NCBI RefSeq assembly: GCF_017888565.1
Contig: NZ_JAGHFX010000058.1
Span: 186,001-250,000 of the forward strand
Reading direction: 5' to 3'
DNA length: 64,000 nt
Source of the DNA: Clostridium sp.
GTDB taxonomy: Bacteria; Bacillota; Clostridia; Clostridiales; Clostridiaceae
Positions within the stretch are counted from its first letter, which is position 1. Each line of letters starts with the position of its first letter. A program made the position numbers and the translations under genes. Under the pieces are notes generated by a model. It was not told the DNA's origin, searched no databases, and was given only the letters and a program-made list of their open reading frames with translations. Below, piece after piece: positions 1-8,385 of the stretch.

Positions 1-493
1 TAAAATCATTATCATCCTTAGCAAAGAAAGCTTTCCTACTATAGCTTATATATACTGTTGGATGAACATCATGATTATTTAGATGATATTCTATTTCATT
101 AAGAACTTGATTATTTAGATAATCAGAAGTCTTAGGTCTTTCCCCTAATTCTAAAAATCTATAAGCTTCATTTAGAGTTAAAGTGGCTCTACGTTTATTT
201 ACAATTCCATTAATTTTTTTCTTTAACTCAAGAAAAACTTTATCATCTTTACTAGTAGGTATACTGTAACTTCTTAATCTAAGTTTTTCTTTATAGTAAG
301 GTTTATTAATAGAATGTCTAATTATTTGATTATCATCAGTATCATAATATATATTGTAAATACTGTAGTTCTGTCCAAATTTACAGAATTTATCTGGATC
401 CATATATTTTGATAAAATCGGAATAAGTGCGTTATATTGATTTTCATTTAATATAAATTTCTTTTCATATCTTTGAAATGATTTTATTGCCAT
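1..493 (-). CDS. VTC-domain polyphosphate polymerase, 3' end outside window
   Basis: The reverse strand is open from ATG at 493 (GGGAGG at 501-506) to the window edge, about 164 residues. The N-terminus has FQRYEKKF and, further on, YSIYNIYYDTDD, YYKEKLRLRSY and VFLELKKK, the alternating basic and acidic strands of the VTC tunnel domain that makes polyphosphate from nucleoside triphosphate. Bacterial VTC proteins of this type are often next to CotH and DUF4956 genes, which would lie beyond position 1. Basic tunnel residues (RYEKK, KEKLRLR, ELKKK) are present. The family call rests on motif recognition only. Confidence 0.82.
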   Translation of the reverse strand, partial: MAIKSFQRYEKKFILNENQYNALIPILSKYMDPDKFCKFGQNYSIYNIYYDTDDNQIIRHSINKPYYKEKLRLRSYSIPTSKDDKVFLELKKKINGIVNKRRATLTLNEAYRFLELGERPKTSDYLNNQVLNEIEYHLNNHDVHPTVYISYSRKAFFAKDDNDF

Positions 494-656
494 ATAAATA
501 CCTCCCATAGAATTGATATCTTATGAGGTAATTATATAAAGCTAACCTTAAAGAAATCTTAAATTAGTAATTACTTTTGTTAGATTAATATATAATTAAA
601 TATGTGAAAATAATATTAATTATAAAACTGGAAATCTAAATATATATTTAAAGGGG

Positions 657-1022
657 TTGATTATAATAAGAGGTAAAAAGGTATATTTAATTTTATTAGC
701 ATTTCTTATATGTATCGTTTTAGGTTGGATTTTAATTAAAGAAAATGATAATAAAGTAGCTATAAGAGGATTAGTAACAGAAAAAAATCAAGAAGATAAA
801 AGAGGTCAAATCTTAGTAGAAGGAAAGATTGAAGAAGATACAGAGTTTGATAAAGCAAGTGTTTCAATAAATACAAAGACGAAGATAATAAATCAAAAGA
901 GTGATGAAAAATTAAAATTATCAGATATTAAAGTAGGAGATAAGGTAGAGGTAATAATAACAGGTCCAGTAAGGGAAAGTTATCCAGTTCAAGTTGATGC
1001 TAAGATTATAAGAATAAAGTAA
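657..1022 (+). CDS. Small membrane-anchored DUF3221-like protein
   Basis: A 121-residue protein with one N-terminal membrane segment (about residues 9-26) followed by an extracytoplasmic beta-rich domain. The pattern GQILVEGKIEEDTEFDKASV, then KLSDIKVGDKVEV and a C-terminal VDAKIIRIK, looks like the OB-fold-like DUF3221 family of small Firmicutes lipoproteins and anchored proteins; its function is unknown. The annotated TTG at 657 directly abuts the Shine-Dalgarno AAAGGGG (650-656), which is too close. The better spaced in-frame codons are ATT 660, ATA 663 and ATA 666, so the true start may be non-canonical. No operon partner is apparent. Confidence 0.55.
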   Translation: MIIIRGKKVYLILLAFLICIVLGWILIKENDNKVAIRGLVTEKNQEDKRGQILVEGKIEEDTEFDKASVSINTKTKIINQKSDEKLKLSDIKVGDKVEVIITGPVRESYPVQVDAKIIRIK

Positions 1023-1268
1023 ATATAGATATAATCATAAAATTTAAATATAAGCATGTATTAGTTTTTAGTTTTAATAATTTCAGAATTAGTATGTGGT
1101 GTGGTTATAATTTATTTAATCTTAATTAATTTAATAAAATATTTTTTATTATTATAATATGATAGTTAATATATTGTTCAAGTAAAATATGAATTTTTAA
1201 ATATATAATAATAACCCAATATTATTTGAAGATAAGTAAATAATATTACGGAAACGCAGGGGAGAGCA

Positions 1269-1539
1269 GTGAAAAATAAAATTAAAATATATCAAGGAGA
1301 TACATTCACTAGTGAATCATTAAAAGGAAATCCAGCAGTAGTGTGTATTTTAGATGATGATATAAGTGATGAATTAATGAAAAATATTGCCCAGGAAATG
1401 AATTTATCAGAAACAGCATTTGTTAAACCATTAAAAAATTCTAATATAGATGAAGATAAGTTCAGATTTCCCGATAGATAAGCCTTTAGATTTTAATTTA
1501 ACACAAGATATTTTAGATGCAATGGGAATAATAGTTTAA
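1269..1539 (+). pseudogene. Decayed PhzF-family isomerase remnant
   Basis: From GTG 1269 (GGGGAGAG upstream) the frame gives 70 residues typical of a PhzF N-terminus: IYQGDTFTSESLKGNPAVVC and MNLSETAFV. It stops at 1479-1481. Right at the break another frame continues as PIDKPLDFNLTQDILDAMGI up to TAA 1537-1539, which resembles a piece from the middle of PhzF. The intervening CGHAT region and the whole second half are missing. An intact PhzF protein is about 260-300 residues. An internal deletion plus 3' truncation explains this; the product is almost certainly inactive. Confidence 0.72.
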
Positions 1540-1682
1540 TAAACAATCACTTTAAATAATTAATACTTTAAATGCACTTTTTATCATGTCAATTCACATA
1601 TATGTGAATATACTATTGTATCTAATAGAATATTGATGATGTACAAGAAAATAATTCTTTAATTAACAGGAGGATAGAATTA

Positions 1683-2201
1683 ATGAGAACTTTTTATGAT
1701 GAATCTGAACTAGATACAGTTGGTGAAGGAGAATTTGTAAAAATGCATTTAGAGTTGGAAGAGGATCTAAAAAGAGAAATTGGAATATTTGAAGAAAAAG
1801 ACAAAATTGATGAGAAAGAAGAAAAATGCTTAGAAGAATTTTCACATTCAATGTACACTCCACTTGAAGCAAATTGTAAATCTGAAATTCATATTAATCC
1901 ACAAAATAAAATAATATATGTATGTCCTAGAACAGCCCAATATTTTTTAGCAAATTCATCAAAATGTTGTGGTCCAATTAATGTTAAATATATTGGACAT
2001 GGATTTAACCAAAGATTTAAAAAGGTTGGAGGAGACCTAGGAACTTATTTTATCTTAAATTCAGGAATATTATTTATTCCGAATGAACGATTAAGACCTG
2101 GAGATATAGATGTATTACCTTTTGAAGCATTTGATGGGTGTAGTAAATTTAAATTTGATGTAGTGTTTACCTTTGATCCATGTAAATGCTGCCAAAAATA
2201 A
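1683..2201 (+). CDS. Conserved Cys-containing protein of unknown function, paralogue A
   Basis: A 172-residue protein with no signal peptide or membrane segment. It starts at ATG 1683 behind AGGAGG (1670-1675). The first 60 residues are acidic and helical. The rest (about 60-172) is a predicted beta domain holding nearly all the cysteines: TPLEANCKSE, IIYVCPRTAQYFL, SSKCCGPINVKY, YFILNSGIL, RLRPGDIDVLP and a C-terminal DPCKCCQK. The next gene carries the same domain. An 18-bp perfect palindrome (1592-1609) lies upstream and a terminator follows at 2228. I do not recognise the family. A spore-coat or other structural role is conceivable from the Cys-rich tail, but nothing here proves it. Confidence 0.7.
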   Translation: MRTFYDESELDTVGEGEFVKMHLELEEDLKREIGIFEEKDKIDEKEEKCLEEFSHSMYTPLEANCKSEIHINPQNKIIYVCPRTAQYFLANSSKCCGPINVKYIGHGFNQRFKKVGGDLGTYFILNSGILFIPNERLRPGDIDVLPFEAFDGCSKFKFDVVFTFDPCKCCQK

Positions 2202-2227
2202 ATTAGAGATAAAATAGTTTAAGGGGC

Positions 2228-2267
2228 AAACAGACATCTTAATGAGTATTTAAGATGTCTGTTTTGT
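2228..2267 (+). terminator. Rho-independent terminator after paralogue A
   Basis: Perfect 15-bp stem, 2228-2242 with 2250-2264 (AAACAGACATCTTAA), with a 7-nt loop and a TTTT run at the 3' side. It separates the two paralogues, so paralogue B probably has its own promoter. Confidence 0.85.
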
Positions 2268-2409
2268 ATAGAAATTATGATTTAAATCAATAAATAAAAC
2301 TTTCTTAATAGTTTATTATATGAATGTTTAAAACATTAAGCATATTATAATATGTGTTTAATTTAAGATTCAAATGTATAGTATTAAATTAACTCTATAT
2401 TAGGGGGAT

Positions 2410-3003
2410 ATGATTGTGGAAAGATTAGATTATAATGATTTTAATAAAGATAGAGAAAAAATAAATGGAGATTTATTTGAAAATATAAATAAAGAAGTAC
2501 GAGAAATAAGAGAAAAATATGAAAATGATTTTTTAGATAGTAAAAGTGAATTTGAAAATCAATATGAAAATGAGTTTTGGAGTATTCTTGAAGAGGTAAA
2601 TAAAGAAACATATGAGATTAAAGAAAAAAGTAAAGAAATAATACCAGATATAAAACAAACTCCACTGCAAGCAAACTGTAGATTAGAAATGCATATTGAA
2701 TCTGAAAACAAAGTAATATATGTACGTCCATGTAGAGCTCAATATTTTTTACTATCATCATCAAAGTGTTATGAGAATGTTAATGTAAAATACATGGGAG
2801 CTAATTATAATGAAAAATTTAGTAAAATACATGGAGCTATCGGAAATTACTATATATTAAATGCAGGAATACTAGTGGTTCCAAAAAGAAGAATAAGACC
2901 TGGTGCAATTGATATATTACCTCTAGTTGCGTATTATGGAGATGATTGTTATAGATTTGAAGCTATATTTAATTATGTACCATATCAATGCTGGAATAGA
3001 TAA
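2410..3003 (+). CDS. Conserved Cys-containing protein of unknown function, paralogue B
   Basis: A 197-residue paralogue of the preceding gene, starting at ATG 2410 behind TTAGGGGG. Its N-terminal half (about 1-85) is a highly charged, probably coiled-coil segment (EVREIREKYEND, ETYEIKEKSKE) unlike that of paralogue A. The C-terminal domain is clearly shared: TPLQANCRLEMHI, VIYVRPCRAQYFL, SSKCYENVNVKYMG, GNYYILNAGILVVP, RRIRPGAIDILP. Several cysteines are displaced relative to paralogue A. No export signal is seen. The 14-bp palindrome CATATTATAATATG (2341-2354) is upstream. Function unknown; it looks like a tandem duplication followed by rapid change of the N-terminal half. Confidence 0.7.
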   Translation: MIVERLDYNDFNKDREKINGDLFENINKEVREIREKYENDFLDSKSEFENQYENEFWSILEEVNKETYEIKEKSKEIIPDIKQTPLQANCRLEMHIESENKVIYVRPCRAQYFLLSSSKCYENVNVKYMGANYNEKFSKIHGAIGNYYILNAGILVVPKRRIRPGAIDILPLVAYYGDDCYRFEAIFNYVPYQCWNR

Positions 3004-3027
3004 AAATATGATAGATTTAGAAGTGAG

Positions 3028-3058
3028 ATGAGCTGTATTTAATTTAACAGCTCATTTT
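3028..3058 (+). terminator. Terminator after paralogue B
   Basis: ATGAGCTGT (3028-3036) pairs with ACAGCTCAT (3047-3055), extended by flanking A-T pairs, and is followed by TTTTAATTT. Confidence 0.7.
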
Positions 3059-3161
3059 AATTTATAATTAATTATTTCTTAATCAAAAAGTAATTATGAA
3101 AAGTAAGAGGTCTAATGTAAAATTAACTATATAAAGGAAATAACTTGAAGGAGTGTTGAGA

Positions 3162-3773
3162 GTGAAAAAGATGAGAGTAAATAGAAGAATAGTTTTTATA
3201 TTAGGTTTAATAATTTTATTAGTAGTTGGAATTGTGGCATTTAATAATTTATATAAAAAAGATAATTATGACAATGAAGATATAAACATGACAGAAGAAG
3301 AAAAGGAAATTGTAAATAAAGTTATAGAATTGGCAGAAGAAAAAATAGGACTAGAATATGTATGGGGTGGAAAAGGTGAAATTATGACTGGAGAAAGGTT
3401 AGATGAACTTATAGGTTATTATGGAGAAGAATATTATCCATTAAAGAGAGAAACATACATAGGAAATCAAGCTTTTGACTGCTCTGGATTAACTTACTTT
3501 GCATATAGGGAAGTTACTGGAGTTGAAATTGGTTATTCAACTTTTGATCAAGAAGATATATTGCAAGGATATGAAGTTGATAAAGAAGGTATACAACCAG
3601 GAGATTTAGTTTTTACACCAGGACATGTAGTTTTATATAAGGGAAAAGGTGAAATGATAAATGCATATAACAAGTTACCCTATCCAATTGGAGGAGTTAA
3701 AAAAGGTAAGCTTTATTTAAGTGATGAAAGTGTAATATATAGACCAATCGATTATATAAATTCTTTAAAATAA
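3162..3773 (+). CDS. Membrane-anchored NlpC/P60 cell-wall peptidase
   Basis: A bitopic protein: N-terminal membrane segment (about residues 9-28), short linker, then an NlpC/P60 cysteine-peptidase domain. GLEYVWGGKGE opens the fold, AFDCSGLTYFAYR carries the catalytic Cys and TPGHVVLYKG carries the catalytic His. About 35 residues (MTGERLDELIGYYGEEYYP region) are inserted before the Cys motif. The domain would cut murein peptides outside the membrane. GTG at 3162 is preferred: AAGGAG ends at 3153, giving 8-nt spacing, whereas the upstream GTG at 3153 overlaps the ribosome binding site. It precedes the sigma/anti-sigma pair but with a 70-nt gap, so co-regulation is unproven. Confidence 0.85.
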   Translation: MKKMRVNRRIVFILGLIILLVVGIVAFNNLYKKDNYDNEDINMTEEEKEIVNKVIELAEEKIGLEYVWGGKGEIMTGERLDELIGYYGEEYYPLKRETYIGNQAFDCSGLTYFAYREVTGVEIGYSTFDQEDILQGYEVDKEGIQPGDLVFTPGHVVLYKGKGEMINAYNKLPYPIGGVKKGKLYLSDESVIYRPIDYINSLK

Positions 3774-3860
3774 TAAAAGCTTAGGGAACTTTTTAGTCAC
3801 TATACAACTCTTAGGTATATAGGTTAATATTTAAGTAGACAAGGTTTGGGGGGAAGAAGC

Positions 3861-4382
3861 TTGGAACTAGAAGTTAAGAAGGCTATAAATGGTGATAAAG
3901 AAGCTCTTTTAAAACTAATTATGAGTGAAAAAGATAACTACTATAAATTAGCTTATGCATATATGAAAAATGAGCATGATGCCTTAGATATATTGCAAGA
4001 AATGATAGTAGTTTTGTATAAAGAAATTCCAAAACTTAAAAAACTTGATTCATTTTATAGTTGGAGCAAGACAATACTTGTTAATTTATGTAAAAAGGAG
4101 TTATCTAAGAGAAAGAAATATGAAGAAGTTAATTTAGAGAATATATCAGAAGAAAATACTTTTAATGAATCAGAAAATAAAATTTATTTAAAGTCTCTTA
4201 TAGAAAATTTAAATGACAATCAAAAAGAGGTTATTAGACTTAGATACTATTTAGATTATACTTATGAAGAAATTTCTGAAATTATGGAAATACCATTAGG
4301 AACTGTTAAATCTAGAATAAATAAAGGTATTAACAAAATAAGAAAAATTATAGGTGGTGATATAAATGATGGATTTAGATAA
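3861..4382 (+). CDS. ECF-type RNA polymerase sigma factor
   Basis: About 173 residues. Region 2 is seen in YYKLAYAYMKNEHDALDILQE and region 4 in LNDNQKEVIRLRYYLDYTYEEIS with the recognition helix IPLGTVKSRINKGINKIR. There is no region 1 or 3, as expected for ECF (group 4) sigma factors. TTG at 3861 is the best start, behind GGGGGGAAG; the TTG at 3846 precedes the ribosome binding site. The downstream gene overlaps the 3' end by 17 nt and encodes a membrane protein, the usual sigma/anti-sigma arrangement. It probably directs an envelope-stress regulon. I found no clear autoregulatory promoter. Confidence 0.9.
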   Translation: MELEVKKAINGDKEALLKLIMSEKDNYYKLAYAYMKNEHDALDILQEMIVVLYKEIPKLKKLDSFYSWSKTILVNLCKKELSKRKKYEEVNLENISEENTFNESENKIYLKSLIENLNDNQKEVIRLRYYLDYTYEEISEIMEIPLGTVKSRINKGINKIRKIIGGDINDGFR

Positions 4383-5754
4383 AGAATTAGATAACCTAAA
4401 GGAAAAGGATTTAAAAGCTCCACCACAATTTGAAGATTTAATGAAAGAAGCCTTAAAAGATGCAAAAAGAGAAAATAAAAAGAAACTAAATTTAAACAAT
4501 AAATATATAAAAATAGCTTTAATATTTATTTCATTTATGTTCATTTTTAATTTAAGTACAGTTTCTGCAATGATAAAAAAGATAATTGGGTATGATGATT
4601 ATTTTTTTTATAATAGCTACGTGAAAAAGCTTAATGACAAAGGAGAACTTCAAGAGGTTAATGAATCAGTAGAATTTAGTAACGGTAAAAAAATAACAAT
4701 AGAAGCCGTTGTTTATGATAATAAGTATCTTTCAGTTTTTATGAGAGGAAGTTTTACTTATGCAGATAGATTTTTACCAACAGATAAGCCACCTGAAGAA
4801 TATGATTCTATTAAACCTAAATCTGATATAAGAATTTTAGAGGGAAATTTTGCATCAGGTTCAAGTGCATTTAGTGAAAAAGACAAAAATGGAGATACAT
4901 TAAGTGTATGGACATTTAAAATAGGAGAAAATAAAAATGATTTTACTATAGAAATTACGGAAGAAGGCGAAGTCAAGGAGGTAACTATAGATATAGATTC
5001 ATCTAAGATAGTAAAGGTTAAAAATATAGTTCCTGAAAATAATGTAATTGAAATAGAGGGAGTAAGGTTTGTAGTAAATAATTTGAGAGTCAGCCCTTTA
5101 GCTATAAATCTAGATTACTCAGTAGTTTCTGATGATGAAGAAAAAATTAAGGCTATTCAAAAAAATGATGGTAATTTCTTTAATGAAGGCATAAATTTTA
5201 GTCCTAATATAGAAGGAAGAAATATTGAAAGAATGGGGGTAGTTGCATATGATGAAAAGGAAATATTAAGTAATGGAATTAGAATAGTTGAAAACTTTGT
5301 TTTAAAGGATTTAGCTATAGATAAATTTAATAAGGCTAAGATAGTTGTTGAAAGAGCTAATTTTAGTGAAGATTTAAATATTGATATTAAGAGTAATATT
5401 AAAGATACTTGGATAAATGATAATTTATTTATAGAAGAGTTAAAATATGATGAAAATAAGGAAGTAGTAGATATAGCTTATTGGAGCAAGTATAAGAAAA
5501 TATGGTTTGAAAAATATTTACCTTACGAAATACTTCCTTATAATGGTATTATTTCTCTTGAACCATCTTCTAATAAAAGTAATATAAAAGATTATTTAGG
5601 TGAAGATTATAAAAAATTTATATTTATGAGAAGACAGCTATATATTGGAGAAGATGAAAAACTGTTTAGTAATAATAGATTCTTCGTTGCTAATAATAAA
5701 GCATTAAATATTAAGAAAAAAGATAGAAGCATAAAAGTTAAAATTAATTATTGA
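4366..5754 (+). CDS. Transmembrane anti-sigma factor, DUF4179 type
   Basis: 462 residues: a cytoplasmic N-terminal stretch of about 45 residues (LDKELDNLKEKDLKAPPQFE), one membrane segment (about 47-70, IALIFISFMFIFNLS) and a large extracytoplasmic region. The first part of that region (GKKITIEAVVYDNKYLSVFM) resembles DUF4179, the sensory domain of anti-sigma factors paired with ECF sigmas. ATG 4366 lies inside the sigma gene, so the two are translationally coupled. The cytoplasmic end would hold the sigma factor until an envelope signal releases it. A recognisable zinc HxxxCxxC motif is absent, so it is a non-ZAS type. Confidence 0.82.
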   Translation: MMDLDKELDNLKEKDLKAPPQFEDLMKEALKDAKRENKKKLNLNNKYIKIALIFISFMFIFNLSTVSAMIKKIIGYDDYFFYNSYVKKLNDKGELQEVNESVEFSNGKKITIEAVVYDNKYLSVFMRGSFTYADRFLPTDKPPEEYDSIKPKSDIRILEGNFASGSSAFSEKDKNGDTLSVWTFKIGENKNDFTIEITEEGEVKEVTIDIDSSKIVKVKNIVPENNVIEIEGVRFVVNNLRVSPLAINLDYSVVSDDEEKIKAIQKNDGNFFNEGINFSPNIEGRNIERMGVVAYDEKEILSNGIRIVENFVLKDLAIDKFNKAKIVVERANFSEDLNIDIKSNIKDTWINDNLFIEELKYDENKEVVDIAYWSKYKKIWFEKYLPYEILPYNGIISLEPSSNKSNIKDYLGEDYKKFIFMRRQLYIGEDEKLFSNNRFFVANNKALNIKKKDRSIKVKINY

Positions 5755-5777
5755 TTAATTAAAAAGTTATAAGAATA

Positions 5778-5806
5778 TTGACAATATTAAAAATAAGATT
5801 TATAAT
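5778..5806 (+). promoter_or_regulatory. Consensus sigma-A promoter of the tyrS leader
   Basis: TTGACA at 5778-5783, 17-nt spacer, TATAAT at 5801-5806: a perfect match to both hexamers. It lies just upstream of the T-box leader, so strong constitutive initiation with control at termination is expected. Confidence 0.88.
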
Positions 5807-5861
5807 CCATATTAATAAGCATAACGAAGATTTATAAGTGATTATATTTCGGAGTATAAGA

Positions 5862-6268
5862 TTATGAAAAGCTGTGATAAGAACAAGTAGTAGTTAGTAA
5901 GGCTTACAGAAAGTAACCGGTTGATGAGAGGTGCAAGATAAGCTAATTATGAATACATCTTTGAGCTTCACACCAAATGAAGCTTTAGCATAGGAAAATA
6001 CAATTTAGAATGATAGTTATATTGATTTACTAAAATTTAATTTTAAAAACTCTATCAGAATTTTTTCGTTAATTCTACATTTTTCATTATGCGAAGCATT
6101 TAGTAGGCTGTGACGTATTCCTTGCACACGTTATAGTGCTAGAGTATTACCTAGATATTTTCTGGAGTACTTGAAAAGGTAGGCAATGTGAGTTGTCTAT
6201 GAACCTAAGGTGGTAACACGAAGATTTATCTCTCGTCCTTTTGATATAAAGGGCGGGAGTTTTTTATT
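5862..6268 (+). promoter_or_regulatory. Tyrosyl T-box leader with antiterminator and terminator
   Basis: The leader has the expected T-box parts. Stem I region is about 5862-6000 (AGTAACCGGTTGATGAGAGG and the GAATACATCTTTGAGC block). UAC at 5954-5956 is the likely specifier codon, matching tRNA-Tyr. The T-box sequence AACCTAAGGTGGTAACACG is at 6202-6220, with the acceptor-binding UGGU at 6211-6214, which pairs with an A73 acceptor end. The terminator stem CTCTCGTCCTTT (6230-6241) / AAAGGGCGGGAG (6248-6259) is followed by T6. Uncharged tRNA-Tyr should stabilise the antiterminator and let tyrS be transcribed. About 150 nt of otherwise plain sequence separate it from tyrS. Confidence 0.93.
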
Positions 6269-6416
6269 TTTGTATATGTGTTTTTTATAATAATTAATAA
6301 ATGAAGCATATAAAAAGCGCCACTATTAGTTTAAATAGTTTTATTAATAGCCTTTCGTAAAGTTATTCTTATAGAACTTGCTTATATTTTAAATAATATA
6401 AGAGGAGTGTTTAAAA

Positions 6417-7631
6417 ATGAAACAAACAATTGATGAGCAAATGAAAATTATCAAAAAGGGAGCAGATACAATAGTTAATGAGGAAGAGCTTAGAAAAAAA
6501 TTAGAAAAAGCTGAAAAAAATAATAAACCATTAATTATTAAGTTAGGACTTGATCCAAGTGCACCAGATATACACCTTGGGCATGCCGTAGTTTTACGTA
6601 AAATTAAGCAAATGCAAGACTTAGGTCACAAGGCAGTAATTGTTATTGGAGACTTTACAGGAAAAATTGGAGATCCAACAGGAAAGGCAAAGGGAAGAAA
6701 GGCTTTAACTGATGAAGAAGTATTAAAAAATGCAGAAACTTATAAAACTCAAATTTTTAAAGTTTTAGATGAAAGTAAGACAGAGGTTCGTTTTAATAGT
6801 GAGTGGCTGTCAAAATTAAATTTTAATGATGTTTTGAAATTAGCAGCAACTACTACTGTAGCTCGTATGCTAGAAAGAGATGATTTTAAAAATAGATATA
6901 AAAATAATGTGCCAATAGGAGTTCATGAATTCTTTTATCCTTTAATGCAAGCTTACGATTCAATTGCTCTAAAAGCAGATATAGAACTTGGTGGTACTGA
7001 TCAAACCTTTAATATTTTAATGGGAAGAACACTTCAAAAGACAATGGGAGAAGAAGAGCAAGTTGCAATGTTTATGCCTATTTTAGAAGGCTTAGATGGA
7101 ATTGAAAAAATGAGTAAAAGTTTAGGGAACTACATTGGTGTAAACGAACCTGCAAATATTATGTTTAAAAAAGTAATGGAAGTTCCAGATAGTTTAATTA
7201 TAAAATACTTTGAATTAGCTACAGATGAGCATCCAGATACAATAGATGAAATAAAAAGCAGATTAGATAGAGGTGAAAATCCTAGAGATATAAAATTAGA
7301 GCTTGCACAGATAATAACTAGCTTATATCATTGTGAAGATGAAGTGAAATCAGCAATTGAGTTTTATAATACAGCTTTTACCAAAAAAGAAATCCCAGAT
7401 GATATACCTAATTTAAAAGTAGAAAGTAATAATTTGAAGGATATTGTTACAAATTTAGTAAGTGAGAAATACGTATCAAGTAAAAAAGAATTTACAAGAC
7501 TTATTGAACAAGGTGGAGTTCAAATTAATGGAGAAAAAATAGATAGTTTAGATATAAATTTATCATCACAAGATGTAATAAAAATAGGAAAAAAGAAGTT
7601 TTTAAAACTTAAAATAAATGCTAAAAACTAA
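6417..7631 (+). CDS. tyrS: Tyrosyl-tRNA synthetase
   Basis: 404 residues, the usual length for class Ic TyrRS. The HIGH motif appears as HLGH (53-56) after GLDPSAPD, and the KMSKS loop is present as KMSKS (about 231-235) in IEKMSKSLGNYIG. GGTDQTFN is the tyrosine-site region. The C-terminal 55 residues form an S4 RNA-binding domain (FTRLIEQGGVQINGEKI). The start ATG follows GAGGAG with good spacing. It charges tRNA-Tyr in the cytoplasm. Expression is governed by the Tyr T-box just upstream. The sequence resembles the TyrZ-like subgroup common in clostridia, judged from overall motif style only. Confidence 0.97.
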   Translation: MKQTIDEQMKIIKKGADTIVNEEELRKKLEKAEKNNKPLIIKLGLDPSAPDIHLGHAVVLRKIKQMQDLGHKAVIVIGDFTGKIGDPTGKAKGRKALTDEEVLKNAETYKTQIFKVLDESKTEVRFNSEWLSKLNFNDVLKLAATTTVARMLERDDFKNRYKNNVPIGVHEFFYPLMQAYDSIALKADIELGGTDQTFNILMGRTLQKTMGEEEQVAMFMPILEGLDGIEKMSKSLGNYIGVNEPANIMFKKVMEVPDSLIIKYFELATDEHPDTIDEIKSRLDRGENPRDIKLELAQIITSLYHCEDEVKSAIEFYNTAFTKKEIPDDIPNLKVESNNLKDIVTNLVSEKYVSSKKEFTRLIEQGGVQINGEKIDSLDINLSSQDVIKIGKKKFLKLKINAKN

Positions 7632-7635
7632 TAAA

Positions 7636-7668
7636 AATAACCCTGCTTTATATTGCAGGGTTATTAAA
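7636..7668 (+). terminator. Terminator after tyrS
   Basis: AATAACCCTGC (7636-7646) pairs with GCAGGGTTATT (7655-7665), an 11-bp stem. The T-run is short and partly inside the stem. Confidence 0.7.
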
Positions 7669-7772
7669 AAACTTTCAAAGTATAGCTATTAATTTAGTAA
7701 TCACATAACTAATATTATAACTACAATAAATATAGTAGTTATTTAATTAAAATCTTAAAACGAAAGCATAAA

Positions 7773-7943
7773 TTATTTATTATGAGATAACTTTGATCTT
7801 TTTGTAAATTTCTTACCATTGGAATGAGCGCCTTTCTTTTTGCCATTTTCAATTCCAATTTCTGCACCAGATTCTGAATACATTTTTCTAAGTTCTGCAT
7901 TTGATTTAGGACGATCTTTTCTTCTATTTTTGTTATTATCCAT
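7773..7943 (-). CDS. Small basic protein, 56 residues, unknown
   Basis: Reverse-strand gene with ATG at 7943 and a strong AGGAGGT at 7951-7957. The product is very basic and hydrophilic with no hydrophobic segment: NNKNRRKDRPKSNAELRKMY, then SGAEIGIENGKKKG, then a Lys/Arg/Ser tail. It lies between convergent tyrS and the divergent thi leader. The good ribosome binding site and clean codon use support a real gene. The composition fits a nucleic-acid-binding or small spore protein, but I do not recognise the family and assign no function. Confidence 0.68.
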   Translation of the reverse strand: MDNNKNRRKDRPKSNAELRKMYSESGAEIGIENGKKKGAHSNGKKFTKRSKLSHNK

Positions 7944-8154
7944 TTAAATTACCTCCTAAAGATAAGTTGTCTATATTAGTTTCCCACAATATAATTAAAA
8001 AATATTATTAAAATATAGCTTGAAATAGTATTTATTATTTCTATAGGGAGAAGTTGTATGTTTAAAAATTTAACTTAAAATTTAAACATATATAAACAGA
8101 TAATTATATACATAAATTAGAATAAATGGTAAAATAAATTTAAAATTAAATAAC

Positions 8155-8283
8155 TTGCTAGGGGTGCCTATATGGCTGAGAGATAAATTTATAAAGGGGG
8201 TAACGAAACGCGACATCCTTTGAATGATAATTTTATTAACCCTTATTACCTGAACTGGATAATGCCAGCGTAGGAAAGCTTAG
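8155..8283 (+). promoter_or_regulatory. TPP riboswitch (THI element)
   Basis: The conserved blocks occur in order: CTAGGGGTGCC (8158-8168), GGCTGAGA (8174-8181), ACCCTTATTACCTGAACTGG (8239-8258) and ATAATGCCAGCGTAGGAAA. The P3 arm between GGCTGAGA and ACCCTT is extended by an AT-rich hairpin. It precedes thiD-thiM-thiE and a terminator, so TPP binding should cause premature termination. Confidence 0.97.
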
Positions 8284-8325
8284 AAATTATCAATTGTAAA
8301 TTATGATATTGTTTTAAGAAATACT

Positions 8326-8364
8326 AAAAGCTATATTCCAGTAAGGGAATATAGCTTTTTATTT
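8326..8364 (+). terminator. Expression-platform terminator of the TPP riboswitch
   Basis: AAAAGCTATATTCC (8326-8339) pairs perfectly with GGAATATAGCTTTT (8346-8359) and is followed by more T residues. It lies between the aptamer and the thiD ribosome binding site. Confidence 0.9.
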
Positions 8365-8385
8365 TATTAATTAGGAGGAATTAAA

